This document shows, one piece after another, positions 1-7,065 of a stretch of DNA of 36,221 nt. How positions within the stretch are numbered: the stretch's first letter is position 1; the number at the start of each line of letters is the position of its first letter. The notes below the pieces were generated by a model. It was not told where the DNA came from. It did not search any database and saw nothing but the letters and a program-made list of their open reading frames with translations. Source of the DNA: an uncultured Bacilli bacterium (GTDB taxonomy: Bacteria > Bacillota_I > Bacilli_A > RF39 > UBA660); assembly GCA_934101275.1 (NCBI GenBank), contig CAKOQM010000008.1, positions 1 through 36,221 of the forward strand, given 5' to 3'. A program made the position numbers and the translations under genes.

Positions 1-246
1 GTAAGTGTTCGTAAAATTACGAAAGAAAATTCAAGATTGAGAGGAATTGCATCTGTATTATTAGATGATTCATTTGCTATTCATGATATTAGAATAATTG
101 AAGGAGATAATGGTCTATTTATAGCTATGCCTAGTAGAAAAACAGCTACTGGTGAATATAAAGATGTATGTCATCCAATTAATCCAGATGTACGTACAGA
201 ATTTACAAACGCTGTATTAGATGCTTATAATAAAGCTGAAGAATAA
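1..246 (+). CDS. spoVG: SpoVG family regulator, 5' end cut by the window edge
   Basis: SpoVG is a small RNA/DNA-binding regulator that affects septation, sporulation and surface functions in Bacillota. Frame 1 is open from the first base and reads VSVRKITKENSRLRGIAS, matching the SpoVG N-terminal region, followed by the family motifs LDDSFAIHDIRII, NGLFIAMPS and DVCHPINP. About 81 residues are visible and roughly the first five to ten are missing, so the TTG at 37 is internal and not the start. The gene ends at a TAA directly before a strong hairpin terminator. It sits upstream of yabP-yabQ-divIC, a sporulation and division neighbourhood. The family call is confident; which RNA or DNA it binds cannot be read from the sequence. 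Confidence 0.95.
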   Translation, partial: VSVRKITKENSRLRGIASVLLDDSFAIHDIRIIEGDNGLFIAMPSRKTATGEYKDVCHPINPDVRTEFTNAVLDAYNKAEE

Positions 247-251
247 AAAAT

Positions 252-273
252 ACTAGGGGTTCCTAGTTTTTTT
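252..273 (+). terminator. Intrinsic terminator of spoVG
   Basis: A perfect six-base stem ACTAGG/CCTAGT with a four-base loop is followed by six or more T. It lies 5 bases after the spoVG stop and separates it from yabP. Confidence 0.85.
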
Positions 274-319
274 AAGGTATAAATTGCTTTTAAGTTCATA
301 TGCTTTATTGGGTGATAAT

Positions 320-610
320 ATGGATAGTGTTCCACAGTTAGTTTCTAGTAGTCATGAAGTAAAAATTATTGATAGACGAGAAATATATTTAACAGGTGTT
401 AAAAAAATAACAAGTTTTGACCATGAAGAATTTTTGCTTGAAACAACCATGGGAACATTGCTTTTAAAAGGAAGTAATCTAGAACTTTTAAAACTCGATA
501 CTCATGATGGAAATGTAAAAATAAAAGGAAAAATAAATAGTTATCAATATTTAGAAAAAAATGGAGGTAAGCCAAAAGAAGAAGGCTTTATGGCTAAGCT
601 TTTTAAATAA
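320..610 (+). CDS. yabP: Sporulation protein YabP
   Basis: YabP is a small spore-formation protein encoded next to yabQ and divIC in endospore formers. The 96-residue product carries the family pattern: HEVKIIDRREIYLTGVK, then FDHEEFLLETTMGTLLLKG, then a basic KGKINSYQYL segment and the C-terminal FMAKLFK. The frame is open back to a TTG at 284, but ATG 320, preceded by GGGTGATAAT, fits the Shine-Dalgarno position and the usual length. Its stop TAA overlaps the ATG of yabQ (TAATG), so the two are translationally coupled. In Bacillus this pair is expressed in the mother cell; I could not identify a SigE-type promoter here with confidence. Confidence 0.88.
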   Translation: MDSVPQLVSSSHEVKIIDRREIYLTGVKKITSFDHEEFLLETTMGTLLLKGSNLELLKLDTHDGNVKIKGKINSYQYLEKNGGKPKEEGFMAKLFK

Positions 611-924
611 TGAACGAAGTTATTCAGCTTTTATCCTTTTTTGCTTCCTTTTGTTTTGGCTTTTTCTTTCATATCTTAACTCTTTTTCATTTTAAATTAA
701 CCGATACATATCCGGTTTGGTTAAAATATTTAACCACGCTTCTTTTTATTCTAGATATTACGCTAAGTTATCTTTTAATTCTTTATTATTTAAATGGAGG
801 AATTGTTCACATCTATTTTGTGACGTTTGTTTTTTTAGGCTTTGGAGCTTATAGTTTTGTGTCAAAAAATGTAAAAAACACGAAAATTTCATCTCTTAAA
901 ATTGTCAAAAAAATAAATCGGTGA
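610..924 (+). CDS. yabQ: YabQ-like spore cortex membrane protein
   Basis: YabQ is a polytopic membrane protein needed for spore cortex formation in Bacillus. This 104-residue product has three hydrophobic stretches, at about residues 5-25, 38-60 and 66-82, then a basic tail rich in K and N. The similarity is mainly in hydropathy and in short motifs such as the early FFHILTLFHFK, but the position directly after yabP (one-base overlap) and before divIC supports the call. The stop codon TGA lies inside the extended -10 promoter of divIC. Confidence 0.78.
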   Translation: MNEVIQLLSFFASFCFGFFFHILTLFHFKLTDTYPVWLKYLTTLLFILDITLSYLLILYYLNGGIVHIYFVTFVFLGFGAYSFVSKNVKNTKISSLKIVKKINR

Positions 925-930
925 TATAAT
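902..930 (+). promoter_or_regulatory. Promoter of divIC
   Basis: TTGTCA at 902-907, a 17-base spacer, and TATAAT at 925-930 preceded by TGA (extended -10). It overlaps the end of yabQ and gives divIC its own vegetative promoter, which makes sense because division genes are needed outside sporulation. Confidence 0.75.
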
Positions 931-954
931 CCGCGTAGAAAGTAGGGATGATAT

Positions 955-1257
955 TTGAAAAAACAAACGCTTTCTAAAGCAAAACGAAGATTCTTTGTTT
1001 TAACGTTTGCCCTTGTTTTAGTCGTATCCTTATCTATCTTACAAATTTTTAAAGACTGGCTTTCTATTGCATCTAATAAAAGTGAAATCGCAAGCCTAAA
1101 TGCTTACTATGACGAATTACTAGCTGAAGAAGAAAGTTTAAACAGTGAAGTGACAAAATTACATGACAAAGACTATGTCGCACGTTATGCAAGAGAAAAG
1201 TATATGTATAGTTTACCAGGAGAATATATTATCAAAATGCCTACAAAAGACGAATAA
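955..1257 (+). CDS. divIC: Septum formation initiator DivIC (FtsB/DivIC family)
   Basis: DivIC is a bitopic divisome protein that partners FtsL and DivIB. The 100-residue product has a basic cytosolic N-terminus (MKKQTLSKAKRR), one membrane helix at about 13-33, and an extracellular coiled coil of about 37-70 rich in E, L and S. It ends with the family motif DYVARYAREKYMYSLPGEYIIKMP. The start is TTG at 955 behind GTAGGGATGAT; an ATG at 948 is out of frame. Its place after yabP-yabQ is the Bacillus arrangement. FtsL and DivIC are hard to separate by sequence, so the name rests mostly on context. Confidence 0.88.
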   Translation: MKKQTLSKAKRRFFVLTFALVLVVSLSILQIFKDWLSIASNKSEIASLNAYYDELLAEEESLNSEVTKLHDKDYVARYAREKYMYSLPGEYIIKMPTKDE

Positions 1258-1326
1258 ATCACTTTTTTTGACAATTTTCTCTTTTTTTTTACCTTATTTT
1301 CCGTTACACTATTAGTAGTGATCAAT

Positions 1327-1980
1327 ATGGAAAAGTACTTCGTAGTGCAAAATTTAAATTTGGTTGTTCAAAATACTAAGATAATAGAAGATTTAAATTT
1401 CAATATTTCATCTTCTGTATGTCTTCTAGGCGAAAGTGGCTCTGGAAAAAGCCTCCTTTTAAAATCTCTTCTAAAAACAAAGAAATATGAAACGAATGGG
1501 ACAGTTTCCTTCTATCTCGGTGAAAAGAAACCATTTAATTATTTACCAGGGGACTATGATAAAGATACCTATGAGTTTTTAAGTCGCTTTTTTTCAAAGG
1601 AAGATGACTATAAATATGCCTTATGGCAAAAAATTAAAGATTTTCCGGACTTTCTTTTTTGTGAAGAACTTCATTTAGATGAAAAGGATTTTCTTTTATT
1701 TTTAGATTTTTTAAAAAATAAAAATATTAAAATATTTTATGTGACACATGATGTAGAACAAACGCTTTACTTTGAATATCTTTATGTTTTAAAAAATGGT
1801 AAAATTGCCATAGAAGGTAAAACACAAGCTGTTTTAAAAGAAGAAAAAATAATGAAACGACTCGGTTTTTCTTTACCGTTTTATATAAACCTATCGAAAC
1901 AACTGGGATACTATGGGTTATCTCATCAAATATGTACAAATAAAGAAGAGTTGGAGGAATCGTTATGGCCATCAATTTAA
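1327..1980 (+). CDS. EcfA1-like ABC ATPase lacking the signature motif
   Basis: Energy-coupling factor (ECF) vitamin importers use two ATPases, EcfA1 and EcfA2, with the membrane protein EcfT. This protein keeps a Walker A (GESGSGKS, about residues 35-42 from ATG 1327), a Walker B-like FLFCEE, the H-loop FYVTHD, and the EcfA C-terminal end (LGFSLPFYINLSKQLGYYGL). It has no LSGGQ-type signature: the stretch between Walker A and Walker B is short and unrelated. At 217 residues it is well below the usual 270-290. The start is uncertain: GTG 1318 or ATG 1327, neither with a clear Shine-Dalgarno. It overlaps the next gene by 16 bases and sits at the canonical ecfA1 position upstream of truA. Transport activity is doubtful. 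Confidence 0.72.
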   Translation: MEKYFVVQNLNLVVQNTKIIEDLNFNISSSVCLLGESGSGKSLLLKSLLKTKKYETNGTVSFYLGEKKPFNYLPGDYDKDTYEFLSRFFSKEDDYKYALWQKIKDFPDFLFCEELHLDEKDFLLFLDFLKNKNIKIFYVTHDVEQTLYFEYLYVLKNGKIAIEGKTQAVLKEEKIMKRLGFSLPFYINLSKQLGYYGLSHQICTNKEELEESLWPSI

Positions 1981-2609
1981 ATTCCTTATTAAGAAAAGAT
2001 ACTTTTACGGTTTTGGTGAATTTTCGTTGTCGGTTTAAAGGTATGTCTTCTTCTTTAGAAGTTGGCATTGTCTCTTCTAAAAAAACAACTTCGATGGCTT
2101 TTGTCGATGATTATTTAAAAGAAGAAACCTTAGAACCTTTAGATACGATTAAGAAAATATTACCTTTAGTGAGATTAAATGAAACTATTTTAGACAAACA
2201 TCTTAAATATTTGACACTTTTAGAATTAAAAAAGGTTCGTTTGGCAAAGGTGCTTCTTTTAAAATCTCATCTAATTATTTGTGACCATTTTTTTGAAGGA
2301 ATGATTGATGCAGAGAAAGATTATTTTAGACGTCTTTTACGTAATTTAATATACAAACAACAAAAACAAGTTATCTTGTTGGAAGAAGATATGAACTTCG
2401 TGTGTGAAACCGTTAAAGAATTTTATTTATTTACAAAGAATGAAAAGCATAAATTAATCCAAGATTTTTATGAAGATGAAATATATAACTATGTAAAAAT
2501 GCCTCATACGGTGGAAGTTGTTAAATACTTAGAAGATTGTGGTTATGAAATTGACCATGAAATTACTTTTAACGAAACCTTAAAGGCAATTTATCGAGGT
2601 GTAGCATGA
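1965..2609 (+). CDS. EcfA2-like degenerate ABC ATPase lacking Walker A
   Basis: The 214-residue product looks like the second ECF ATPase in decayed form. No P-loop lysine motif is present where Walker A should be (VGIVSSKKTTSMAF is the nearest stretch). The segment LTLLELKKVRLAKVLLLKS aligns in position with the ABC signature and following helix, LIICDHFFEGMID with Walker B and D-loop (the catalytic Glu becomes His), and the end MPHTVEVVKYLEDCGYEI resembles the EcfA C-terminal domain. GGAGGA precedes ATG 1965. The stop overlaps the truA start (ATGA). No EcfT follows, although ecfT is the usual next gene. The homology is partly inferred from position and needs a profile or structure search. 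Confidence 0.62.
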   Translation: MAINLNSLLRKDTFTVLVNFRCRFKGMSSSLEVGIVSSKKTTSMAFVDDYLKEETLEPLDTIKKILPLVRLNETILDKHLKYLTLLELKKVRLAKVLLLKSHLIICDHFFEGMIDAEKDYFRRLLRNLIYKQQKQVILLEEDMNFVCETVKEFYLFTKNEKHKLIQDFYEDEIYNYVKMPHTVEVVKYLEDCGYEIDHEITFNETLKAIYRGVA

Positions 2610-3328
2610 GATATTTAGGAAAAATTAGTTATGATGGTAGTAAGTTCGAAGGCTTCCAAAGACTCAATGATGGTAACGGTGTTCAAAATGAACTGGAAAA
2701 TGTTTTAAGTAAAATCGCTAAGCAACGAGTAGAAGTAAAAGGTTCAGGAAGAACAGATCGAGGGGTTCATGCTTTAAATCAAGGTATATCCTTCACCTTA
2801 TCTTTAGATATTACGCCAGATAAATTAAAATATGTAATGAATCGGCTTTTAAATCCTTATGTGACTGTTAAAGAATTAAAAGTGGTAGAGGATGATTTTC
2901 ATGCTCGGTTTAATACTAAGGAAAAAACTTATCTTTATAAAGTTTATTATGGAGAGAAAGATTCTTTTTTAAATGATTATGTAGCTTATATTTATCAAAA
3001 ACCAAATAGGCGTCTTATGTCGTCAGCTGCCAAAGTATTTGTAGGAACCCATACTTTTACTAATTTTGTAAGTGGTTACCGTGATAACTATGAAACGACA
3101 ATTTATAAAATAAATGTTAAAAAAGCAGGTAACTATTATTACTTCACTTTCACAGGAACCGGTTTTTATCGTTATATGATTCGCCATCTTGTCGGGGCTA
3201 TTTTGGATGTAGGTATGGGAAAATGCGCTTTAAATGACATAAAAAAGGCTTTAGATAACCCAAATCAAAAAAGAACTTTTTCAGTGATGATACCTAATGG
3301 CTTATATCTTGTTGATGTAAAATATTGA
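2606..3328 (+). CDS. truA: tRNA pseudouridine(38-40) synthase TruA
   Basis: TruA isomerises uridines 38-40 in the anticodon stem-loop of tRNAs. The 240-residue product has the early YDGSKFEGFQ motif, the catalytic motif GSGRTDRGVHA with Asp51, the ARFNTKEKTYLY segment and the C-terminal FTGTGFYRYMIRHLVGAIL, all typical of the family and at full length. Its ATG overlaps the TGA of the EcfA2-like gene. In many Bacillota the order is ecfA1-ecfA2-ecfT-truA-rplM-rpsI; here ecfT is missing. The last coding bases form one arm of the terminator hairpin that ends the transcript. Confidence 0.96.
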   Translation: MRYLGKISYDGSKFEGFQRLNDGNGVQNELENVLSKIAKQRVEVKGSGRTDRGVHALNQGISFTLSLDITPDKLKYVMNRLLNPYVTVKELKVVEDDFHARFNTKEKTYLYKVYYGEKDSFLNDYVAYIYQKPNRRLMSSAAKVFVGTHTFTNFVSGYRDNYETTIYKINVKKAGNYYYFTFTGTGFYRYMIRHLVGAILDVGMGKCALNDIKKALDNPNQKRTFSVMIPNGLYLVDVKY

Positions 3329-3343
3329 AAAAGTTCTTTTTTT
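3270..3343 (+). terminator. Terminator with one stem arm inside truA
   Basis: A 14-base perfect inverted repeat pairs 3270-3283, which is truA coding sequence (AAAGAACTTTTTCA), with 3326-3339, which begins with the truA stop codon TGA and runs into a T tract to 3343. The loop is about 42 bases, long for an intrinsic terminator, so efficiency is uncertain. Confidence 0.55.
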
Positions 3344-3345
3344 GT

Positions 3346-3374
3346 TTGACAAGTGTACTTTAATCGCATATAAT
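3346..3374 (+). promoter_or_regulatory. Strong promoter of rplM-rpsI
   Basis: TTGACA at 3346-3351, a 17-base spacer and TATAAT at 3369-3374: a consensus vegetative promoter. Transcription should begin near 3381. Confidence 0.9.
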
Positions 3375-3380
3375 TTTAAT

Positions 3381-3460
3381 CGGTACATTTTATTTTATCT
3401 TTAAGAAGTTTGCCGTGGGAAAGTGGATTTTGAGAAGATTAGATGAAAGGAAAGAAAATT
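3381..3460 (+). promoter_or_regulatory. Candidate L13-type ribosomal protein leader
   Basis: The roughly 80-base untranslated leader between the consensus promoter and rplM contains a G-rich block (GTTTGCCGTGGGAAAGTGGA) that stands out from the AT-rich surroundings. rplM leaders in Bacillota often carry an autoregulatory structure (the L13 leader family). Position and length agree, but I could not confirm the fold; a covariance-model search is decisive. Confidence 0.45.
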
Positions 3461-3892
3461 ATGAGTACATTTTTACAAAAAAAAGAAAATGTTGACCGTA
3501 AATGGTATATCATTGATGCCGAAGGTAAGACATTAGGTCGCGTAGCTACAAAAGCTGCAACAATTTTAAGAGGTAAACATAAACCTACTTATACACCAAG
3601 CGTTGACTGTGGAGATTATGTTATTATTATTAATGCTTCTAAAGTACGTTTAACGGGTAACAAATTAGACGATAAGATGTATTATAACCATTCTGGATTT
3701 CCAGGAGGCTTAAGAGAACGTAATGCTCGTACAATGCTTCAAAATTATCCTGAAGAAATGATGGAACGTGCTGTTAAAGGAATGCTTCCTCATGGACGCT
3801 TAGGAAGACAAATGGGTAAAAAGTTATTTGTTTATCGTGATGAAAATCATAAACAAACAGCTCAAAAACCAGAAGAATTGAAAGTAGATTAA
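3461..3892 (+). CDS. rplM: 50S ribosomal protein L13
   Basis: L13 is an early-assembly protein of the large subunit. The 143-residue product has the family motifs KWYIIDAEGKTLGRVAT, GKHKPTYTPSVDCGDYV, YYNHSGFPGG and AVKGMLPHGRLGRQM. The frame opens at ATG 3443, but that region is the Shine-Dalgarno (GAAAGGAAAG), so ATG 3461 (MSTFLQKKENVDRKW) is the start. It is co-transcribed with rpsI from the promoter at 3346. Confidence 0.96.
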   Translation: MSTFLQKKENVDRKWYIIDAEGKTLGRVATKAATILRGKHKPTYTPSVDCGDYVIIINASKVRLTGNKLDDKMYYNHSGFPGGLRERNARTMLQNYPEEMMERAVKGMLPHGRLGRQMGKKLFVYRDENHKQTAQKPEELKVD

Positions 3893-3904
3893 GGAGGATA
3901 ATTT

Positions 3905-4321
3905 ATGGCAAAACAATCATGGAGTGCTATTGGTAGAAGAAAACGTGCAACAGCACAAGTAACTTTAACAAGTGGTACAGGAAATATTACAATTAATGGT
4001 GTAGATGTAAACGAATACATGCCTGATAAAATCTTAGTATTAGACTTAAAACAACCACTCACTTTAACAAATAACGAAAATCGTTTTGATATCACCGTTA
4101 ATGTTAAAGGTGGCGGATATGCTGGTCAAGCAGGTGCTATCCGTTTAGGTATTACAAGAGCCTTATTAAAATTTGACGCCAACACAGATCAAACAGCTGA
4201 TACAGCTTATCGTAAGATTTTAAAACCAGCTGGTATGATTACTAGAGATCCAAGAGTTAAAGAACGTAAAAAATATGGTCTTAAAAAAGCACGTCGTGCT
4301 CCTCAATTCTCAAAACGTTAA
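3905..4321 (+). CDS. rpsI: 30S ribosomal protein S9
   Basis: S9 contacts P-site tRNA through its C-terminal tail. The 138-residue product begins AIGRRKRATAQV, contains GGGYAGQAGAIRLGITRAL and ends KKARRAPQFSKR, with the invariant terminal Lys-Arg. AAGGAGGATAATTT precedes the ATG, 12 bases after the rplM stop. A hairpin terminator follows. Confidence 0.97.
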   Translation: MAKQSWSAIGRRKRATAQVTLTSGTGNITINGVDVNEYMPDKILVLDLKQPLTLTNNENRFDITVNVKGGGYAGQAGAIRLGITRALLKFDANTDQTADTAYRKILKPAGMITRDPRVKERKKYGLKKARRAPQFSKR

Positions 4322-4342
4322 TATTTTCTTTTTAAAAATGTC

Positions 4343-4371
4343 AAAAAGTCTACAAATTGTAGGCTTTTTTT
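4343..4371 (+). terminator. Intrinsic terminator of rplM-rpsI
   Basis: The stem GTCTACA/TGTAGGC (one G-U pair) is extended by flanking A and T runs and ends in TTTTTTT. It separates rpsI from cwlD. Confidence 0.85.
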
Positions 4372-4395
4372 GTACTTTGAAACGTAAAATGAATT

Positions 4396-5022
4396 ATGAA
4401 AAGAAATTATATTTGTTTAATATTATTTACGTTTTTCTTTTTTTTATCTTCTTTTAATGTTGTTAAAGGAAGTCAAGCACCTTTGACTATCATTTTGGAT
4501 GCCGGTCATGGGGGAGTTGACCCGGGAACTGTTGTCGGTGATATTAAAGAAAAAGATATCAACTTAAAAATAACCTTAAAATTAAAAGAAAAGCTTGAAC
4601 AAAAAAAAATTCGGGTTTTACTCACACGGGATAAAGATTATGATTTAGCCAGTCCTGATATTAATAGACGCAAGAAAAGTGATTTTGACCATCGGATTTT
4701 AAAAATCAATGAAAGTAAAGCCGATTATTATCTTTCGATTCATTTAAATTTTTTAGAGGATACAACCTATTATGGACCCCAAGTCTTTTATACGAAAGAT
4801 AATAAAGAACTTGCTTTAAAAATTCAAAAACAGTTAAATGAAAAATTAAACTCTAAAAGAGAGGTAAAAAAAATTGCTAATACGATTTATATGTATTCGA
4901 AATTAAATATTCCTGGCGTCTTGATTGAATGTGGTTTTTTATCTAATAAGGAAGAAAGAGAAAAACTTTTAACGGATGACTACATTGATAAGCTTGCTAG
5001 TGTTATAGCTAGTTCCTTTTAG
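4396..5022 (+). CDS. cwlD: Germination-type N-acetylmuramoyl-L-alanine amidase CwlD
   Basis: CwlD removes the peptide from muramic acid in spore cortex so that muramic delta-lactam can form, which marks the cortex for germination lysis. The 208-residue product has a signal or anchor helix (residues 4-23) and an Amidase_3 domain with zinc and catalytic residues H38 (LDAGHGG), E52, H116 (LSIHLN) and E178 (LIECGFLSN). It follows rpsI as in Bacillus, which separates it from other Amidase_3 proteins. ATG 4396 has only a weak Shine-Dalgarno; an ATG at 4389 is out of frame. Its 3' end overlaps the convergent phospholipase-like gene by 4 bases. Confidence 0.88.
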   Translation: MKRNYICLILFTFFFFLSSFNVVKGSQAPLTIILDAGHGGVDPGTVVGDIKEKDINLKITLKLKEKLEQKKIRVLLTRDKDYDLASPDINRRKKSDFDHRILKINESKADYYLSIHLNFLEDTTYYGPQVFYTKDNKELALKIQKQLNEKLNSKREVKKIANTIYMYSKLNIPGVLIECGFLSNKEEREKLLTDDYIDKLASVIASSF

Positions 5023-5984
5023 ATTTTAAAAAGACTTGGTTTTCTTTTATCTTGCCATGAAAGGCCTGTGATATAAGAATAATCTTTTAACGTCTTTTTC
5101 ATCTCATTTAAGCTTATTTCCTCTTTAAAATATTTATCTAAAACAGTAATAATTTCTACTGCTTTTAAAAGAGCTTTTGCATACAAGTCCTCAAAAGAAG
5201 CCGTACTTTTTTTCTTACTCCAAGGATTATACCAAACCTCATGTTTTAAATTTAAGTAGTCCGTATTTATTTGGGTGACATGAAAACTTAAATATTCATA
5301 TCTTCGTTTACTAAAAAAAGTAAGGGTGTCTTTTAAACGATAAAGTTTCTTTTTATAACCTTTTTTATCCGTGACAAAATACTTTAAAAGAAACTGACCT
5401 GTTCTTGAGGCTTCTTCGTATTTACGTCCCATTTGGTTTACCTTAAATGTCTCTTCAAAAACAATGTTTATAAGTTCTTTTAAATCTTTAGAAAATGTTA
5501 ATTTAGGCAACAGTGTACTGGCTAAATTCGCATCATTCAAGTTTTTACCATTTTTCTTTTGGAGCATATAAGCATCGATATTAACTTCCATTTTTTCATG
5601 TAAACCACGATATCTTAAATTAAGATTAGCATCATCAGTATAATAAAAAACATAAGGATGACAATGATAGTCTAAAACATAATGGGTGATACTGCCAAAA
5701 AGATAGGCCCTAATCTCCTCATTAGTATCTAAATGTTTGTCTTTCATATAAGAAATGATATTTAAAAAATACGTATCGGTTTTTTCTTTTTGAGCACTTA
5801 TCCCTAGTTTTCTTATCGAATTACCCAGAAAAGGCGTTAAAAATTTATAATAAAAAAGATTATCAAAACTCTGGGAAAATAAAAGATACGTTTTTTTCTG
5901 ATTTTGAAAAGAAGTTTTTATTTTTTTTGGCAACGCTTCAAAGACATCTTTTGCAAATAAATAATGAGTTACAATAGAAGGCAT
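5019..5984 (-). CDS. Zinc-dependent phospholipase C-like protein
   Basis: The 321-residue product begins MPSIVTHYLFAKDV and carries the His/Asp pattern of the zinc-dependent phospholipase C fold: H7, D41 in SQSFDNLF, and H101, D105, H107, H109 in GSITHYVLDYHCHPY, then H129 in GLHEKME. There is no signal peptide or membrane helix, unlike secreted phospholipases, so it may be an intracellular phosphohydrolase; the substrate is unknown. It is monocistronic and converges on cwlD with a 4-base overlap. AAGGATTGGTGAT precedes the start. Confidence 0.72.
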   Translation of the reverse strand: MPSIVTHYLFAKDVFEALPKKIKTSFQNQKKTYLLFSQSFDNLFYYKFLTPFLGNSIRKLGISAQKEKTDTYFLNIISYMKDKHLDTNEEIRAYLFGSITHYVLDYHCHPYVFYYTDDANLNLRYRGLHEKMEVNIDAYMLQKKNGKNLNDANLASTLLPKLTFSKDLKELINIVFEETFKVNQMGRKYEEASRTGQFLLKYFVTDKKGYKKKLYRLKDTLTFFSKRRYEYLSFHVTQINTDYLNLKHEVWYNPWSKKKSTASFEDLYAKALLKAVEIITVLDKYFKEEISLNEMKKTLKDYSYITGLSWQDKRKPSLFKI

Positions 5985-6006
5985 AATATCACCAATCCTT
6001 AAAATT

Positions 6007-6037
6007 ATTATAAAATATTTTCACCTTTTTTTCACAA
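6007..6037 (-). promoter_or_regulatory. Possible promoter of the phospholipase-like gene
   Basis: On the minus strand TTGTGA (6032-6037) and TATAAT (6007-6012) are 19 bases apart. The -10 is perfect and correctly placed upstream of the ATG; the -35 and spacing are imperfect. Confidence 0.45.
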
Positions 6038-6066
6038 AATCATAACAAAGTTGACAAGAAAACTTT

Positions 6067-6096
6067 TTACAATTAGTAAGTACTTTGTGATATAAT
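6067..6096 (+). promoter_or_regulatory. Promoter of the Abi-htrA operon
   Basis: TTACAA (6067-6072), 18 bases, then TATAAT (6091-6096) with an upstream TGA (extended -10). The -10 overlaps ATG 6095, which therefore cannot be the translation start of the Abi gene. Confidence 0.7.
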
Positions 6097-6121
6097 GTTT
6101 GTTAGAATATGGGGCGATGTG

Positions 6122-7048
6122 ATGCAAAAGACATTCAAAACTCTAGAAGAACAAGTTAGCATTATGCAAAGTAAAGGGCTTATCATTCGTGATACAAAAG
6201 AAGCTAAGGATATATTACTTCGTGAAAACTATTTTTTCTTTAATGGTTATCGGTTACTTTTTATGGAAAGTGCTAGTAATAAGAAATTTCTTCCCGGAAC
6301 AACTTTTGAAGAAGTGTACGCTATGTTCCAATTTGACCGGCATATGCGTAACATTATTTTTAAAAACCTCCTAATTATTGAAAATAATATTAAGAGTATT
6401 ACGGCATATAATATTTCTAAACATTATGGTATTCGAGAAGAAGATTATTTAAATCCTAAAAACTTTGTAAACGATAAAAGAAGAAGAAAACAAGTAGATG
6501 ATTTACTACGAAAGATGAAAAGACAAATTCGTATTAATGGTGGCCAGCATCAAGCTACCATGCATTATATTGAGAATTATGGTTATATTCCTTTTTGGAT
6601 TGTGGTTAAGATTTTGTCTTTTGGCATTGTAAGTGAACTTTATCAAATATTAAAGCCTGAAAATCAAGTGGAAATAGCCAAGGACTTTGGTGTTCAAGTA
6701 AATGAACTTATTGTTTATTTACCCATTCTAGCTAATTTCCGCAACTTATGTGCTCATGAAGATATCTTATATGATCACCGTGCTCAACGTGATATTGAAG
6801 ATACGATTTATCATGGACAACTACATATTCCTAAATTAAATGGGGAATATATATATGGAAAAAATGATTTATTTGCTATTGTTTTAATTTTAAAACAAAT
6901 GCTTCGTAAGGATGATTTCTTTCTTCTTATGAGTGAAATGGAATACGAGATTCAGATTTTAGCAGATAAATTAAAAACAATTTCGATAGAAAAAGTTCTT
7001 GATAGAATGGGATTTCCTATCAATTATGAAGAATTAATAAAATTATGA
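6122..7048 (+). CDS. Abi_2 (AbiD/AbiF-like) HEPN abortive-infection protein
   Basis: The 308-residue product matches the Abi_2 family: an N-terminal LEEQVSIMQSKGLIIRDTKEA, the YFFFNGYRLLF motif, GTTFEEVYAMFQFDRHMRNIIF, an IENNIKS segment, and a C-terminal RNLCAH, the Rx4H motif (R207, H212) of HEPN ribonucleases, followed by YDHR. Family members kill or arrest phage-infected cells, with HEPN domains usually cutting RNA. ATG 6122 follows GGGGCGATGTG; the longer frame begins within the promoter. The stop overlaps the next frame (ATGA), linking it to an htrA-type protease. No antitoxin gene is visible. A non-defence role is possible because the locus sits among core genes. Confidence 0.78.
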   Translation: MQKTFKTLEEQVSIMQSKGLIIRDTKEAKDILLRENYFFFNGYRLLFMESASNKKFLPGTTFEEVYAMFQFDRHMRNIIFKNLLIIENNIKSITAYNISKHYGIREEDYLNPKNFVNDKRRRKQVDDLLRKMKRQIRINGGQHQATMHYIENYGYIPFWIVVKILSFGIVSELYQILKPENQVEIAKDFGVQVNELIVYLPILANFRNLCAHEDILYDHRAQRDIEDTIYHGQLHIPKLNGEYIYGKNDLFAIVLILKQMLRKDDFFLLMSEMEYEIQILADKLKTISIEKVLDRMGFPINYEELIKL

Positions 7049-7065
7049 AAGGAATGTTGTTAAAA

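Noticed and set aside
1727..2068. Minus-strand open frame across the EcfA-like gene junction
   Set aside because: It mirrors two plus-strand genes with clear family similarity, has no ribosome binding site and matches nothing recognisable.
6095..6121. Longer start of the Abi protein at ATG 6095
   Set aside because: This ATG overlaps the -10 element TATAAT at 6091-6096, so the transcript would begin after it.
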